A stretch of 16,700 nucleotides of DNA from Pseudomonadota bacterium (lineage in GTDB: Bacteria > Pseudomonadota > Gammaproteobacteria > Xanthomonadales > Xanthomonadaceae), in assembly GCA_023399815.1 (NCBI GenBank), contig JAEWOJ010000197.1, positions 1 through 16,700 on the forward strand, read 5' to 3'. The position numbers and the translations under genes are program-made. Below are positions 1 to 5,761 of this stretch, in pieces. The notes under the pieces were generated by a model. That model saw only the letters and a program-made list of their open reading frames with translations. It was not told where the DNA came from and searched no databases. The number at the start of each line of letters is the position of its first letter. Within the stretch, counting starts at the first letter, position 1.

Positions 1-144
1 CAGCGCCTCGGAGCGCTCGATGGCTTCCAGGCCGTTGGCGGCGCTGCCGACGATCTCCAGCCAGTCGACCTTGCGGAAATGACGCATGGCCGCGTTGATG
101 AAGCCTTCGTGGTCGTCGACCAGCAGAACGGTGAGCTTGCTCAT
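1..144 (-). CDS. Response regulator receiver protein, N-terminal 48 residues (cut by window edge)
   Basis: The ATG at 142-144 opens a frame that runs off the window. It begins MSKLTVLLVDDHEGF, the first beta strand and acidic pair of a CheY-like receiver domain, so the protein should take a phosphoryl group on an aspartate beyond the edge. A GAGGAA ribosome site lies just before the start, and the gap to the rpoN stop is only 12 bp, so it is probably co-transcribed with rpoN. In Xanthomonas a stand-alone receiver protein, VemR, lies between rpoN2 and fleQ and affects motility and virulence; position makes this a candidate VemR counterpart, but whether an output domain follows cannot be seen. 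The family call is firm; the specific name is a guess. Confidence 0.85.
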   Translation of the reverse strand, partial: MSKLTVLLVDDHEGFINAAMRHFRKVDWLEIVGSAANGLEAIERSEAL

Positions 145-156
145 GGATTCCTCGAT

Positions 157-1566
157 TCAGCCCATGCGGGCCAACTGCGGACGCGCATTGTGCCGCTTCC
201 GTTCACGCGCCGGGGCGATGTCCAGCTGTTCGCGGTACTTGGCCACGGTGCGGCGGGCGATGTTGACGCCCTGGCGTGACAGCAGCACGGCGATCGCCTC
301 GTCGGCCAGCGGGCGGGCCGGCGGCTCGGATTCGATCAGGCGCCGCACCATGGCCTTGACCGCCTGCCCGGAGATGCTGGCGCCGTCCAGGCGCACGGCG
401 AAGAAATGCTTCAGCTCGAAGGTGCCGCGCGGGGTCTGCATGTACTTGCCGGAAGTGATGCGCGAGACGGTGGACTCGTGCATGCCGATGGCGTCGGCCA
501 CTTCCTTCAGGGTCAGTGGCGCCATGGCCTCCTCGCCCTCGGCCAGGAACGCGGCCTGGCGCTCGACGATGACCCGTGCGGTGCGCAGCAGGGTGTCGTA
601 GCGCATCGACAGGCCGCGGGTGAACCAGCGCGCTTCCTGCAGCATCTCGCGCATGGGCTGGCTGGCCGTGCCCTCGGCGTCGGCCAGGGCGCGCTCGTAG
701 GTCGGGTTGAGGGCCACGCGCGGCGCCGTGGCCGGGTTCAGCGCGACCCGCCACTGGCCGTCGGCGCGCCAGGCGACCACTTCCGGGATGACCGCGCTCT
801 CGTCCCGCGCCTGCAGGGTGTCGCCGGGGCGGGGCTGCAGCGACAGGATGAGGCGGATGGCCTCGTGCACGTCGGCCTGCTCGGCATCCAGCTGGCGGGC
901 GATGGCGGGGTAGTCGTGGCTGGCGAGCAGTTGCAGGTCGCCGGCCAGCAGCCGCGCTGCCAGGTGCCGCGCCGGCACCGCGCCGGGCAGGGCGGCCAGC
1001 TGCACCTGCAGGCATTCGCACAGGTCGCAGGCGGCCATGCCGGCCGGGTCGCCCTGCAGCAGCCGCTGGCGGATGCTCTCCACATGGGCGCCATCGCGGT
1101 CGAAACGGGCGCTGGCCAGCAGGGTCAGCTGCGGCAGCGGCGCCTGCAGGTAGCCGGCGTCGTCGCAGTGCTCCAGCCAGAAGGCGGCGATGGCCAGGTC
1201 GCCCTCGTCCAGGTCCAGGGCCAATGCCTGCAGGATGCGCACATGCGGATCGCTGGACTCGCCCATGGCCAGCCGCGCGGTGCGGTCCTCGTCGGCATCG
1301 TTCCAGCTGGCGCCGGCCACGTCCCACATCGAGCTTTCCGGCAATTCGTCGAACGCCGCCGTTTCCAGCTGCGCGTCGCCCGCCTGGGGAGTTTCGGCAG
1401 CCGTGGACGCCTCCTCTTCGAGCTCGAGCAGCGGGTTGCTCTCCAGCACCTGGCGGATTTCCTGCTCCAGTTGCAGGCCGTTCAACTGCAGCAGGCGGAT
1501 CGACTGCAACAGGGCAGGGGTGAGGTGGAGCTGTTGCCCGAGCTGGGTGGCGAGCGTGGTCTTCAT
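157..1566 (-). CDS. rpoN: RNA polymerase sigma-54 factor RpoN (flagellar-cluster copy)
   Basis: A 469-residue sigma-54 factor, close to the family's usual length. It directs RNA polymerase to GG(-24)/GC(-12) promoters and needs an AAA+ activator such as FleQ to open them. The N-terminus (residues 1-50) is the Gln/Leu-rich activator-responsive Region I, with LQLNGLQLEQEI. An acidic linker follows, then the core-binding region. A helix-turn-helix (LTLKEVADAIGMHESTVSR, about residues 351-369) is followed by TPRGTFELKHFF. The RpoN box ARRTVAKYRE, which reads the -24 element, is intact at 437-446. I chose the ATG at 1564-1566, with GGGA upstream, because the protein then starts MKTTLATQLGQQL; an in-frame ATG 16 codons upstream adds sequence unlike the family. 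Its place in the flagellar cluster fits the rpoN2 copy of xanthomonads; a second rpoN may lie elsewhere. Confidence 0.96.
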   Translation of the reverse strand: MKTTLATQLGQQLHLTPALLQSIRLLQLNGLQLEQEIRQVLESNPLLELEEEASTAAETPQAGDAQLETAAFDELPESSMWDVAGASWNDADEDRTARLAMGESSDPHVRILQALALDLDEGDLAIAAFWLEHCDDAGYLQAPLPQLTLLASARFDRDGAHVESIRQRLLQGDPAGMAACDLCECLQVQLAALPGAVPARHLAARLLAGDLQLLASHDYPAIARQLDAEQADVHEAIRLILSLQPRPGDTLQARDESAVIPEVVAWRADGQWRVALNPATAPRVALNPTYERALADAEGTASQPMREMLQEARWFTRGLSMRYDTLLRTARVIVERQAAFLAEGEEAMAPLTLKEVADAIGMHESTVSRITSGKYMQTPRGTFELKHFFAVRLDGASISGQAVKAMVRRLIESEPPARPLADEAIAVLLSRQGVNIARRTVAKYREQLDIAPARERKRHNARPQLARMG

Positions 1567-1682
1567 CGATCTGGTCCCATGGGCGCCCCAGGCGGCGTCC
1601 GTTGTGGAACGCATCTTGCGTAGGGGGTGTCAGGGAATGAATCGGTGAAAACCCGACATCAGTAGTGGGGTGACTTACGGAA

Positions 1683-1701
1683 TGTAGGGATTAGCCCTAC
1701 A
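1683..1701. promoter_or_regulatory. Perfect inverted repeat upstream of rpoN (possible operator)
   Basis: TGTAGGG (1683-1689) and CCCTACA (1695-1701) form a perfect 7-bp inverted repeat with a 5-nt spacer, in the 260-bp gap between the response regulator stop and the rpoN start. The gap is less GC-rich than its neighbours. A near-identical 10-mer, ACTTACGG with two preceding bases, occurs at 1671-1680 and again exactly 80 bp away at 1751-1760. There is no T-run, so an operator is likelier than a terminator. The binding protein is unknown; the neighbouring LuxR/NarL-type regulator is one candidate by proximity only. I saw no convincing sigma-54 or sigma-28 promoter in this gap. Confidence 0.35.
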
Positions 1702-1826
1702 TGGCGCCAGTATTTCGTCACCATGGCCGGGGAGTGGCAAGTGCAATCAATCACTTACGGGTTTTTGACGCGCCAGGTGACGGATTTCCGGATCTGTGAC
1801 GCGGTTCCAAACCGGCCGCGGGCCGA

Positions 1827-2459
1827 TCAGGCCAATTCCCGCTGGTGGCGGACCGCCAGCAACAGCAGGTCGTTGGCGCGCCGGCAGCCCAGGACTTCCA
1901 TCATGCGGGCGCGGTGGGTCTCCACGGTCTTGACGCTGATGCCCAGCTCCGCCGCGATTTCCTTGGTCGTCTGTCCATTGCCGAGCTGGCGCAGGATCTG
2001 CCGCTGGCGCGGCGACAGCGCGGCGATGCCGGTCGGGCGCTCGCGGCCCAGCATCGGCGCCAGCATCCGCGCCGATATCTGCGGGCTCAGGAATACCTGC
2101 CCCGAATGCGCGGCACGCAGCGCCAGTTCCAGTTCCTGCGGCGCGGCGTCCTTGACCACGAAGCCGACCGCGCCGCGGTCGAGCGCATCGCGCACGTGGC
2201 TGGTGTCGTCGTGCATCGACATCATCACCACCCGCGTCTGCGGCACTTTCGAGCGGATGTCCGACAACGCCTCCAGGCCGCTGCGGCCGGGCAGGGAAAG
2301 GTCCAGCAGCGCCACGTCCGGTTGCTGCAGCACCGCCAGTTCCAGCGCCTGCTCTGCGTTGCTGGCTTCGCCGATCACCTGCACGCCGCCGAACGTCTGC
2401 AGCAGACGGCACAGGCCGGCACGAACCAAGGTGTGGTCATCGACGATCAGGACGCGCAC
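1827..2459 (-). CDS. LuxR/NarL-family two-component response regulator
   Basis: A 210-residue regulator with a receiver domain and a C-terminal helix-turn-helix. The receiver shows the acidic pair D7/D8, the phosphoacceptor D53 in LLDLSLPG, S81 in the Thr/Ser switch position and the conserved K103 (VVKDA). The DNA-binding domain, about residues 147-190, carries the family signature LSPRQRQIL...TTKEIAAELGISVKTVETH. The start codon is GTG (2457-2459), with no strong ribosome site. The gene lies 85 bp after the PilZ-like gene and 260 bp before rpoN, so it probably regulates flagellar or surface-related genes. No partner histidine kinase is present in the window and its targets are unknown. Confidence 0.92.
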   Translation of the reverse strand: MRVLIVDDHTLVRAGLCRLLQTFGGVQVIGEASNAEQALELAVLQQPDVALLDLSLPGRSGLEALSDIRSKVPQTRVVMMSMHDDTSHVRDALDRGAVGFVVKDAAPQELELALRAAHSGQVFLSPQISARMLAPMLGRERPTGIAALSPRQRQILRQLGNGQTTKEIAAELGISVKTVETHRARMMEVLGCRRANDLLLLAVRHQRELA

Positions 2460-2544
2460 GGGAACGGGGCACCGCTTGGAGATGGCGGCACCTTAGCCGA
2501 GCGCATGGCTGCGCGCCAAGCGGCGGAGGTCACGAATGCGAGGT

Positions 2545-3129
2545 TCAACGCGAACGCCGGCTGTCGGCGACCTGCCGGCGATGCAGGCGGAACAGATGGC
2601 GTTCCAGCACGGTTTCCAGCGCGTCGCCGGCGGCCTGCAGGCGCAGCCACAGATAGATGCCGCCGTTGCCGGACGCCGCTTCGCCCAGCACCTGCACCGG
2701 CAGCTCGATGTGATCGGGCAACCAGTCGGCCGGTTGCAGGCGCACGATGCCGGCGCTGCCCGGCGCGGCGCCGGTACGCTGGCCCAGTTCCAGGCGCAGT
2801 CCCCGCCGCGACCAGCGCACCGGGCGCAGCGGCAGGGCCGGTATCGATTGGCGCAACAGGCGGCCGAGCAGGACCAGGGCCAGGTCCATGCGCGCTTCCA
2901 GCCGCTGCAGCTGCTGGCTGCCTTCGCCGCCGCGCTCGTCGCCTTCGTCGCCGCCGCGCGAATCCTCCACCAGCGCGACGCTGCGCAGCAGCATCTCGGC
3001 CGCGCCCGCACGGGTGGCCGTGCTGCCCGGCTCGAACGCCGCCGGCAGGGCGACGTCGCAGAACAGCGTGTCCTCGAACAGCTCGGTCTCCGCCGGGTGG
3101 TGCACGAGGCTTGCGCCGGGCTCGTTCAT
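2545..3129 (-). CDS. PilZ-like domain protein of the flagellar cluster
   Basis: A 194-residue protein. Residues 72-94 (QQLQRLEARMDLALVLLGRLLRQ) look like a long amphipathic helix. They are followed by a PilZ-like beta segment from about 97, including LRPVRWSRRGLRLEL. PilZ domains usually bind cyclic di-GMP through RxxxR and (D/N)xSxxG. Here the second motif reads RWSRRG, with Arg replacing Asp/Asn, and I see no clear RxxxR before it, so nucleotide binding is doubtful. Xanthomonas has atypical PilZ proteins with an added helical oligomerisation segment; this could be one. The start overlaps the FliT-like stop as ATGA, implying translational coupling. A role in motility control is inferred from position. 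The domain assignment is by eye and moderate. Confidence 0.65.
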   Translation of the reverse strand: MNEPGASLVHHPAETELFEDTLFCDVALPAAFEPGSTATRAGAAEMLLRSVALVEDSRGGDEGDERGGEGSQQLQRLEARMDLALVLLGRLLRQSIPALPLRPVRWSRRGLRLELGQRTGAAPGSAGIVRLQPADWLPDHIELPVQVLGEAASGNGGIYLWLRLQAAGDALETVLERHLFRLHRRQVADSRRSR

Positions 3130-3434
3130 GCCAGCGATTCGGCCTGCTGGTAGGCGTGGGCGGCGCGGACGGACTGGCGGCCGGCGCGCAGGCGGGCCGA
3201 GGCGATGTCGCGCCGCAGCAGCATGTCGGCCATCAGCGACTGCTGCAGGGCGAGCAGGTTGCGCAGGCCGTTGGCGGCGGCCTGGACGCCGCAGGCCTCG
3301 ATGAACTCGCGCAGGCGCCGGTCGTGGCCGGTGGCGATGCGCTCGGCTTCGGCATGGTCTTCCTGCTCCACCGCCACGCGCAGCGCTTCGAGATCGTCGT
3401 GCAGCGCCTGCAGGGTGTATTCGGTATCCATCAT
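3126..3434 (-). CDS. FliT-like flagellar chaperone, small helical protein
   Basis: A 102-residue, charged, almost wholly helical protein (for example LHDDLEALRVAVEQEDHAEA and LRNLLALQQSLMADMLLRR) directly after fliS. FliT proteins are about 100-120 residues, helical, and bind the cap protein FliD and, in enterics, FlhDC; they diverge strongly in sequence. The call rests mainly on size, fold type and the fliD-fliS-next gene position. The start is one of two consecutive ATG codons (3432-3434 or 3429-3431), 5 bp past the fliS stop. The stop overlaps the next start by 4 bp (ATGA). It carries one cysteine, in IEACGVQ. It may equally be annotated as a hypothetical flagellar protein. Confidence 0.6.
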   Translation of the reverse strand: MMDTEYTLQALHDDLEALRVAVEQEDHAEAERIATGHDRRLREFIEACGVQAAANGLRNLLALQQSLMADMLLRRDIASARLRAGRQSVRAAHAYQQAESLA

Positions 3435-3439
3435 GGTCT

Positions 3440-3859
3440 TCAGGCTCCGACGACGGCGGGACGTTGGCGCTGCTCGGACGGGATCGCGTTCCAGGCCGAT
3501 TCGATCTCGCCCATCAGCGACAGCGATTCCTGCAGCGCGACCACGTCGTTGTTGAGGTTGGCTTCGGTCAGGCGCTGGATGACGTAGTCGTACAGCGCCG
3601 AGAGGTTGCCGGCGATCTCGCCGCCAGCCTCATGGTCGAGCGAGCCGTTGAGGTGGCCGATGATGGCACAGGCCTCGCCGATGGCCTTGCCCTTCATCGC
3701 CTGGTCGCCCTGGGCAAGGAAGGCCTCGGCGCGACGGATACGCTCGCCGGCGCCCTCGAACAGCAAGGCCACCAGTTTGTGCGGATCGGCATCCACAACC
3801 TTGGTGGAAACGCCGACCTTGCGGTACTGCTCGGCGTAGTTGCGGCTGGAACCGTACAT
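3440..3859 (-). CDS. fliS: Flagellar export chaperone FliS
   Basis: A 139-residue FliS, near the usual 125-140. FliS binds the C-terminal helices of flagellin in the cytoplasm, stops early polymerisation and hands flagellin to the FlhA export gate. It has the family opening MYGSSRNYAEQYRKV, then VVDADPHKLVALLFEGA, and the later helical part IIGHLNGSLDHEAGGEIAGNLSALYDYVIQRL. I chose the ATG at 3857-3859, which has an AGGAGA ribosome site, over an in-frame ATG 28 codons upstream whose extra sequence is low-complexity and unlike FliS. It lies 109 bp after fliD, with a possible sigma-28 promoter in that gap, and leads into the FliT-like and PilZ-like genes. Confidence 0.96.
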   Translation of the reverse strand: MYGSSRNYAEQYRKVGVSTKVVDADPHKLVALLFEGAGERIRRAEAFLAQGDQAMKGKAIGEACAIIGHLNGSLDHEAGGEIAGNLSALYDYVIQRLTEANLNNDVVALQESLSLMGEIESAWNAIPSEQRQRPAVVGA

Positions 3860-3929
3860 GGGGAGAGTCTCCTGGGACCTGTCCGGCGCGCGGTCCGGTC
3901 GGCGTCGGTGATGATGGGGTGGTATCCGT

Positions 3930-3958
3930 ATATCGGCCGTCATGGCCGTTTACTTGAA
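3930..3958 (-). promoter_or_regulatory. Candidate FliA (sigma-28) promoter for fliS
   Basis: On the minus strand, 3930-3937 reads GCCGATAT, 7 of 8 bases of the sigma-28 -10 consensus GCCGATAA. The best-spaced -35 is TTCAAG at 3953-3958, a weaker match to CTAAAG and one base beyond the usual spacing. A better TAAA at 3949-3952 is too close, at 11 bp. The leader to the fliS start would be about 65 nt. The strong -10 and the position support it; the poor -35 is why confidence is moderate. Read-through from fliD is possible, as I see no terminator between them. Confidence 0.5.
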
Positions 3959-3968
3959 TGGCGTGGGG

Positions 3969-5330
3969 TCAACCCTGCAGGGCGGCAAGCTGCTGGGTCA
4001 GGTAGTTGCTGGTGCTCTGCATCTGCGCGACCAGCGAATCCATGGCGGTGAACTGGGCGGTATAGCGCGCGGACACCTTTTCCATCCGCGCATCCAGGTC
4101 GTCCAGGTCCTTCTCCAGCTTCTTGATCTGCTTGTTGAGGGCGTCGGTGCGCAGGGTCAGGGTACCGGTGCCGCTGTCCAGGTTGCTCTTGAGCAGCGAG
4201 GACAGGCTGCTGGACAACTTGCCGTCCTTGCCCAGCAGGTTGGCCGCCGCGTTCGGGCTTTCGGCCATGGTCTTGTCGAAGGTGCTGGCGTTGAAGGCCA
4301 AGGTGCCATCGGTGTTGATGGTCAGCCCCAGGCCCTTCATGTCGACCACGTTGGCGCTGAGCTGGCTGCGCAGCTGCTGCTGCAGGCCGCGCACCAGCGA
4401 GTCGCCGGTCAGGGTCGATGCCTTGTTGTTGGTCGCGTCGTAGGCGCTGGAGTTCTTGAGCAGGCTGATCGAGGCGTTGTAGGCGCTGACGAAGGCCTGC
4501 AGGTTGATCTTCAGCGGCGCGTTGTCCTGGCCGACCGTCAGGGTCTTGGTGGTGCCTTCCTCGGCCTTGGTCAGGTTCAGGGTGATGCCGGGGATCAGGT
4601 CGCTGATGCTGTTGCTGCTGGATTCGCGCTCGAAGCCGTCCACGCGCACCAGCGCATTGGTCGGGGGAATGGTCTGGCTCAGGCCGCCGCCGGCGCCGTC
4701 CCAGGTCAGGGCGGAAAGACCGCCATCGCCGCCGCTGGCCGACAGGGTCAGCGCGCCCTGGGTGCCGGCATCGACCGCATTCAGCACCAGGTGCTGGCCA
4801 TCGCTGGCGGTGATGACCGTGGCGTTGACGCCCTTGCCGTTCGCCGCCTTGTTGACGGCCGCGGCAATGTCGGCCAGCGTGCTGCCGGGCGCGATCTCGA
4901 CATCGAGGCTCTGCTCGCCCCAGGCGATCGTCAGGGTGCCGTCGCCCACCGCGGCGTCGGCGGCGAAGGCGCCGGAGGTGAGCTTCTGCGGCTGCGCCAG
5001 GCTCACCACCTCGACGTTGTAGGTGCCCGCCGCGGCAAGGGTCTTGCCGGTGGACGCGTCCGTCACCACGGTCGCGCTGAAGCCGCTGCCGTCCGGGACG
5101 GTGGTCTTGTAGGCCAGGGTGCTGGCGCCCTTGACCAGCGCATCCAGCGACGACTGCAGGCTGCTGAGCGAGCTCTTGATGCTGCCCAGCGCCGAAAGTT
5201 TGGCGGTGGCCGCCGTCCCCTGGGTGTTGATGCGGTCCGCCGCCGGCTTGCGCTCGTTGGCGACCAGCTGCGAGACCAGGGTGGGGATGTCCAGGCCGGA
5301 GCCGATGACGGAGAGGGAGGACGTGGCCAT
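3969..5330 (-). CDS. fliD: Flagellar filament cap protein FliD (hook-associated protein 2)
   Basis: A 453-residue FliD, within the family's usual 400-480. FliD is exported and forms the pentameric cap under which flagellin subunits assemble. The N-terminus (SSLSVIGSGLDIPTLVSQLV) is the conserved FliD_N segment. FERESSSNSISDLIPGITLNL at about 244-264 is the usual junction to the C-terminal domain. The last 60 residues, with KQIKKLEKDLDDLDARMEKV, are coiled-coil and contain the conserved RYTAQFTAMDSLVAQM. The middle domains vary, as usual. The ATG at 5328-5330 has an AAGGAA ribosome site. A consensus sigma-28 promoter lies 46-72 bp upstream, with a sigma-54-type element behind it. Confidence 0.97.
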   Translation of the reverse strand: MATSSLSVIGSGLDIPTLVSQLVANERKPAADRINTQGTAATAKLSALGSIKSSLSSLQSSLDALVKGASTLAYKTTVPDGSGFSATVVTDASTGKTLAAAGTYNVEVVSLAQPQKLTSGAFAADAAVGDGTLTIAWGEQSLDVEIAPGSTLADIAAAVNKAANGKGVNATVITASDGQHLVLNAVDAGTQGALTLSASGGDGGLSALTWDGAGGGLSQTIPPTNALVRVDGFERESSSNSISDLIPGITLNLTKAEEGTTKTLTVGQDNAPLKINLQAFVSAYNASISLLKNSSAYDATNNKASTLTGDSLVRGLQQQLRSQLSANVVDMKGLGLTINTDGTLAFNASTFDKTMAESPNAAANLLGKDGKLSSSLSSLLKSNLDSGTGTLTLRTDALNKQIKKLEKDLDDLDARMEKVSARYTAQFTAMDSLVAQMQSTSNYLTQQLAALQG

Positions 5331-5375
5331 TGGGATTCCTTTTGCGGCAAAGGGAAACCTTTGCAGGCTTCCCGG

Positions 5376-5402
5376 TTATCGGCAGGCGCCGGCTGGACTT
5401 TA
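5376..5402 (-). promoter_or_regulatory. FliA (sigma-28) promoter of fliD
   Basis: Minus-strand TAAA (5399-5402), a spacer of exactly 15 bp, and GCCGATAA (5376-5383): a perfect match to the sigma-28 consensus TAAA-N15-GCCGATAA. Transcription would start about 40 nt before the fliD ATG. This marks fliD as a late, FliA-dependent gene. Confidence 0.9.
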
Positions 5403-5432
5403 GCCGGATGCCATTCTGATCCACGGGACAGG

Positions 5433-5459
5433 TGCAAGCGCCGTGCCGGACGGGTGCCA
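5433..5459 (-). promoter_or_regulatory. Candidate sigma-54 promoter upstream of fliD
   Basis: The minus strand reads CGGCAC-N5-TTGCA over 5433-5448, with GG and GC exactly 10 bp apart; it departs from the TGGCAC...TTGCA consensus only at the first base. Directly upstream is TGGCAC (5454-5459), also with GG-N10-GC spacing but with CGGCA in place of TTGCA at -12. The two elements share bases, giving a stacked arrangement. Transcription from the better one would start near 5421, about 90 nt before fliD and upstream of the sigma-28 promoter. With rpoN in the same cluster this is plausible. Confidence 0.55.
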
Positions 5460-5544
5460 GGGCGGCGTGGTCGCAGCGGATCGGGCCGCCCGGCGCATGT
5501 TTCCTGGCTGGGCAGGCCCGCGGCAGCGGTACAAGCAGCCAACC

Positions 5545-5570
5545 GTAGGTCGGGGCTGCGCCCCCGACGC
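5545..5570. repeat. REP element, GTAGGTCGGGG type
   Basis: GTAG followed by GTCGGGG (5549-5555) and CCCCGAC (5562-5568), a 7-bp perfect inverted repeat with a 6-nt loop. GTAG-headed GC-rich palindromes like this are common between genes of Xanthomonadaceae. Its stem sequence differs from the other REPs in this window, so it may belong to another REP subfamily. Confidence 0.65.
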
Positions 5571-5618
5571 GCATCCAGGCATCCCGCGGTGCCTTCGTGC
5601 ATCTGCATGCATGTACGC

Positions 5619-5688
5619 GTAGGAGCGACGCCAGTCGCGACCGGGGCTTTGCCGGGAAGGCTCCGGTCGCGACTGGCGTAGCTCCTGC
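5619..5688. repeat. REP pair (BIME-like) forming a long stem-loop
   Basis: The arms 5619-5644 and 5663-5688 are inverted copies over 26 bp with 24 matches, around an 18-nt GC-rich loop. Each arm starts GTAGGAGC or GCAGGAGC and continues ACGCCAGTCGCGACCGG, the REP core familiar from lysobacters and xanthomonads. It lies between the fliC1 terminator and the fliD promoters. Such BIMEs can block exonucleases or transcription. The GTAGGAGC head matches that of the two REP pairs beside the RAYT gene, and GCGAATGC just outside the right arm (5689-5696) also occurs in those. Confidence 0.85.
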
Positions 5689-5704
5689 GCGAATGCACAA
5701 ACAC

Positions 5705-5736
5705 AAAAGCAGAAGCCCCGCGTGAGCGGGGCCTCT
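5705..5736 (-). terminator. Rho-independent terminator of fliC1
   Basis: GCCCCGC (5715-5721) pairs with GCGGGGC (5726-5732) around a 4-nt loop, and the stem extends by three more pairs past one mismatch. On the minus strand it is followed by TTCTGCTTTT. It starts 25 bp after the flagellin stop, so it should end the fliC1 transcript before the fliD promoters. Confidence 0.85.
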
Positions 5737-5761
5737 GGTGGTGCGATGTAACCGTCGTGAA

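Noticed and set aside
406..1623. Long open frames on the plus strand opposite rpoN, and likewise opposite fliD, both flagellins, flgL, flgK, flgJ and flgI
   Set aside because: They mirror clear conserved genes in GC-rich DNA, have low-complexity Gly/Ala/Arg-rich translations with no family features, and run across the ends of the true genes.
1695..1709. TGGCGC before rpoN as a sigma-54 promoter
   Set aside because: The base pair 10 nt after GG is GG rather than GC, and no TTGC lies at the right distance.
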